A stretch of 64,000 bases of DNA. Origin: Bradyrhizobium sp. LLZ17 (lineage in GTDB: Bacteria; Pseudomonadota; Alphaproteobacteria; Rhizobiales; Xanthobacteraceae). Each line of letters starts with the position of its first letter. The first letter of the stretch is position 1. Below are positions 61,742-64,000 of the stretch, piece after piece. Made by a program: the position numbers and the translations under genes. A model generated the notes under the pieces. That model made no database searches and had not been told where the DNA came from. It worked only from the letters and a program-made list of their open reading frames with translations. The stretch spans positions 6,057,001 through 6,121,000 of the forward strand of contig NZ_CP165734.1 of assembly GCF_041200145.1 (NCBI RefSeq). Reading direction: 5' to 3'.

Positions 61742-64000
61742 TTACATGGGCTTGCCAGGCTCCGATAGGAGTCTTCCGCCGTTCTCGCTGCGAACGACCA
61801 GCCCCTCTTCATCGACCCCGACAGTGAGTCTCGGCGTTTCCGGGTGCGAAAAATCCGCGGCGCGCAAAGAGCCGTACTGACCTAGATTGTCGTTGATAGT
61901 GACGTTCCGAGTCGCTTCTGTTTTCCAGTCCCAGACAACTTTGTCTCCGTTTGGTAGCTCGACGAGAAGTCTGTTCCCATCGGAGCTGTACGCGATTCCC
62001 ATATAGTTAGAGGATGGGAACTTCCCCAAATATGGGTCGATACCGAGAGACGCTAGCTGCTTTCCCGTCCGAGTATCCCACACCGAGACACTGCCGCTAG
62101 AGCCGGGTTGGATCGAATTTCGAATTGGGAATAGCGGTGACTTAGCAGTTGCAACGGTGGCACCATTCGGACCGAACTGGATCTGGGAGATGTCAGTTTC
62201 GCCACCATCTTTTTGCGCATCAATTGAGAATTCAGACGGCAGGATTCTGTAGTTCCAAACTCGAATGGTGCCGTCGAGATGCACCGTATAGAGAAACTCG
62301 TCATCGATGTCGGAACTGATCGCGTCGGAATTGCCGACGAAGATCGACGAGACTTCAGTACCTGTGATGGCGTCTATAGCCACCCACTTTGAGGCGCCTA
62401 CGATGAGCAGCCATTTGAGTTTTTGATCGAATTTCAATTCGGAAGCCGCAAACGAACTGATGGCTCTGCCGGACCAGTCGAAAAGTGTAGCTCTCCCTTG
62501 TCCATCCAGAGCGGCGATGCGTTCACTGCCCGAGCTTAAGACGACAGTTCTCAATTTATTTGGCCCGGTATTATCTAAAAGCAGACCCGAGAAGTCTTCG
62601 AGAGTTGCGAGAGGCGGAATTGGAGCCTTTATGTCGCACAAATCGTATTCTCCCTCGTCATCGTGAGTCCACTTGCTCACTGCTTCGTGCAGAATGACAG
62701 CTCTGGATCCCTCTTTGCTCACGGCGAAAATTGTGTTTGTCGGCCGACTAGCAGCGACCAATGATGCTTGCTTTCCCGTTCTTGCGTCCAAGAGAGCGAC
62801 GCTGGATGTGACACGATCTTCGTTTGCCCTTTCAAAGTCGTTTGCTGGCTTATGGGATATCTCACTCAAAATTTGGGTCCCATTGTCGACGAAGCGCGCA
62901 TCGTTGAACGCCCCTTGAATGCTGAGCCGTTTAGCGCCGTTCTCGACGTTCCATATCGATAGCCCATCGTTCTCAAGCCCAACGATGGAGTGCGATTGAG
63001 GGTCGAAGGCTGGGATATGAAATCCACGCGTCTGTCCTTCTAATCTAACCAGATGGTCGCCACTCACCGCATCCCAGATGTCGCCGTCGTTCGTCTCAGA
63101 TACGGTCGCGAGGCGGCTCCCACTGTTATTCAGGCTATATCCGTCTCGTCGGATACCAGCGACTGTTTTGATCGCCTGACCGGTTTCGGTGTCCCATACT
63201 CTCATGACGTTTTCGTGCGAGAACGTAATCAGCCGGGCTGTCTCTTTGCCGACCACAAAGCTGTCTGCATCACCAGGACCGGTCGAAAGCAGCCGATGCG
63301 GCTCAGGAAAGTCAATTCGCCAAACAGCAGCAGAATTGTCAGCGAACTTGACGAGGATACGTCTGTTCCCCAAGCCAATGAGTTCGTTGGCAGCAGTGGG
63401 GCCGTGCAGCAGAAATAATTCTCTGAAGGATGCGTACGCGTCATACAGCTGCCTTTCGGCAACGGGAATCAAAGGGCGCTGCCTGCCGATCGACGCATCC
63501 GGCAGCCCCTCCATTGCAATCAGGGCGGCCGTCGTGGGGTCGTGGTGACCCACTTGTTTGGCAAGGTCAGCAAGGATGCGTGATTCGGCTGCGTAAGCGA
63601 GGTCCCGCTGACGTTCGGCTTCAAGGCGCTGGCGCTCCGCATTCAGGTAGAGTCCAGATATCCAGAGCGTAAACGCAATAAGCGGGATTAAATAGAAAGA
63701 CAGTTTGATCGGCTCGCTATTGTTTGCCAGCGTCGTAATCAAGCCCTCGATCGCCGACGTATCTCGATAGTCAAACTCCGGGATTCCATCGTCTGACAGC
63801 AGCAGGGGCAGCCAATGTTCCCGCATATAAGTGTCGGAAGCGATGCCCTTACCATCCTGGAAATAGCCGCTATGACCGAAGACCGAATATCGATTTCGAA
63901 AAACGTCGCCGGTAAGTCCGCTAAAGCCGGTACGTCCAGCCATGCCCGTGAACAGGATAAAGAATTGGCTCAGCAGTAAGATGTTATCTCGTGTTCCACA
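61742..64000 (-). CDS. alpha/beta-hydrolase-TM-WD40 protein, N-terminus beyond the window
   Basis: The frame is open to the window edge (752 residues visible; TAA at 61742). The first residues, CGTRDNILLLSQFFILFTGM and then RYSVFGHSGYFQDGKGIAS, look like the last strands of an alpha/beta hydrolase with its Asp (GTRDN) and His (GHSGYF). A membrane helix follows (KLSFYLIPLIAFTLWISGLY), a charged helix (AERQRLEAERQRDLAYAAES) with RILADLAKQVGHHDPTTAAL, and then about ten WD40-like blades (MRVWDTETGQAIKTVAGIRR, IWNVENGAKRLSIQGAFNDA, VSVWDTRTGKQLASLGIDPY). The helix-to-WD40 linker is typical of STAND-type and related conflict proteins. Function as an effector is an inference. Confidence 0.72.
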   Translation of the reverse strand, partial: CGTRDNILLLSQFFILFTGMAGRTGFSGLTGDVFRNRYSVFGHSGYFQDGKGIASDTYMREHWLPLLLSDDGIPEFDYRDTSAIEGLITTLANNSEPIKLSFYLIPLIAFTLWISGLYLNAERQRLEAERQRDLAYAAESRILADLAKQVGHHDPTTAALIAMEGLPDASIGRQRPLIPVAERQLYDAYASFRELFLLHGPTAANELIGLGNRRILVKFADNSAAVWRIDFPEPHRLLSTGPGDADSFVVGKETARLITFSHENVMRVWDTETGQAIKTVAGIRRDGYSLNNSGSRLATVSETNDGDIWDAVSGDHLVRLEGQTRGFHIPAFDPQSHSIVGLENDGLSIWNVENGAKRLSIQGAFNDARFVDNGTQILSEISHKPANDFERANEDRVTSSVALLDARTGKQASLVAASRPTNTIFAVSKEGSRAVILHEAVSKWTHDDEGEYDLCDIKAPIPPLATLEDFSGLLLDNTGPNKLRTVVLSSGSERIAALDGQGRATLFDWSGRAISSFAASELKFDQKLKWLLIVGASKWVAIDAITGTEVSSIFVGNSDAISSDIDDEFLYTVHLDGTIRVWNYRILPSEFSIDAQKDGGETDISQIQFGPNGATVATAKSPLFPIRNSIQPGSSGSVSVWDTRTGKQLASLGIDPYLGKFPSSNYMGIAYSSDGNRLLVELPNGDKVVWDWKTEATRNVTINDNLGQYGSLRAADFSHPETPRLTVGVDEEGLVVRSENGGRLLSEPGKPM

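Noticed and set aside
1..64000. CRISPR arrays, rRNA genes, riboswitches
   Set aside because: No regularly spaced direct repeats, no rRNA sequence and no recognisable riboswitch core were seen on reading the window.

Overview
The window looks like a chromosomal segment of a high-GC alphaproteobacterium of the Bradyrhizobium/Nitrobacteraceae type. The basis is protein-level resemblance of DnaG, RpoD with its long acidic insert, RpoH, RluD and several small hypothetical proteins, plus the palindromic intergenic repeats of the CGTCATTCCGG type. No search was run, so the genus is an inference.

Layout. Positions 1-15000 are core chromosome: a chlorite dismutase-like gene cut by the window edge, a BrnT/BrnA toxin-antitoxin pair, dnaG-rpoD, a lytic transglycosylase, a stand-alone receiver protein, a LysE-type exporter, a membrane diguanylate cyclase, an amidase, rpoH, rluD and a tRNA-Glu(CTC). 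From the tRNA to about 24.4 kb lies an island-like block: an ArdC-type antirestriction gene and a complete type I restriction-modification operon (hsdM-hsdS-hsdR) translationally coupled to a YgjP/SprT-like metallopeptidase. From 24.4 to 41 kb the DNA is accessory and loosely packed. It holds four orphan ABC substrate-binding genes of the PF04392 type, two class III nucleotide cyclases, a Crp/Fnr regulator, a group II intron and small proteins. Several of the gaps between these genes carry the same degenerate boundary element.

From 41 to 48.4 kb many genes are broken (an alcohol dehydrogenase, a methyltransferase, a flavin monooxygenase, a FetAB-like iron ABC exporter) beside an intact amino-acid-type binding protein and a divergent LysR gene. 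From 48.4 to 56.2 kb there is a Cj0069-like ATP-grasp protein, then a co-directional run of mostly exported proteins: PepSY, duplicated DUF1259, a Cys-rich peptide, ChrA, a second PepSY-like protein, a YncE-like propeller, an outer-membrane-like protein and a TAT-type Rieske protein. From 56.3 to 60.1 kb, on the minus strand, lie a Tat-exported sugar-dehydrogenase small subunit, a GMC catalytic subunit with an Fe-S type cysteine triad, and a nuclease of the SNase fold. The window ends inside an alpha/beta-hydrolase-TM-WD40 protein that resembles conflict or defence effectors.

A striking property of the window is at least twelve single-base indels in otherwise well-conserved genes, including the essential dnaG. 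The pattern is most simply explained by consensus errors in the assembly. Two cases (the A6 tract in hsdS, the G6 tract in dnaG) would be biologically interesting if real.
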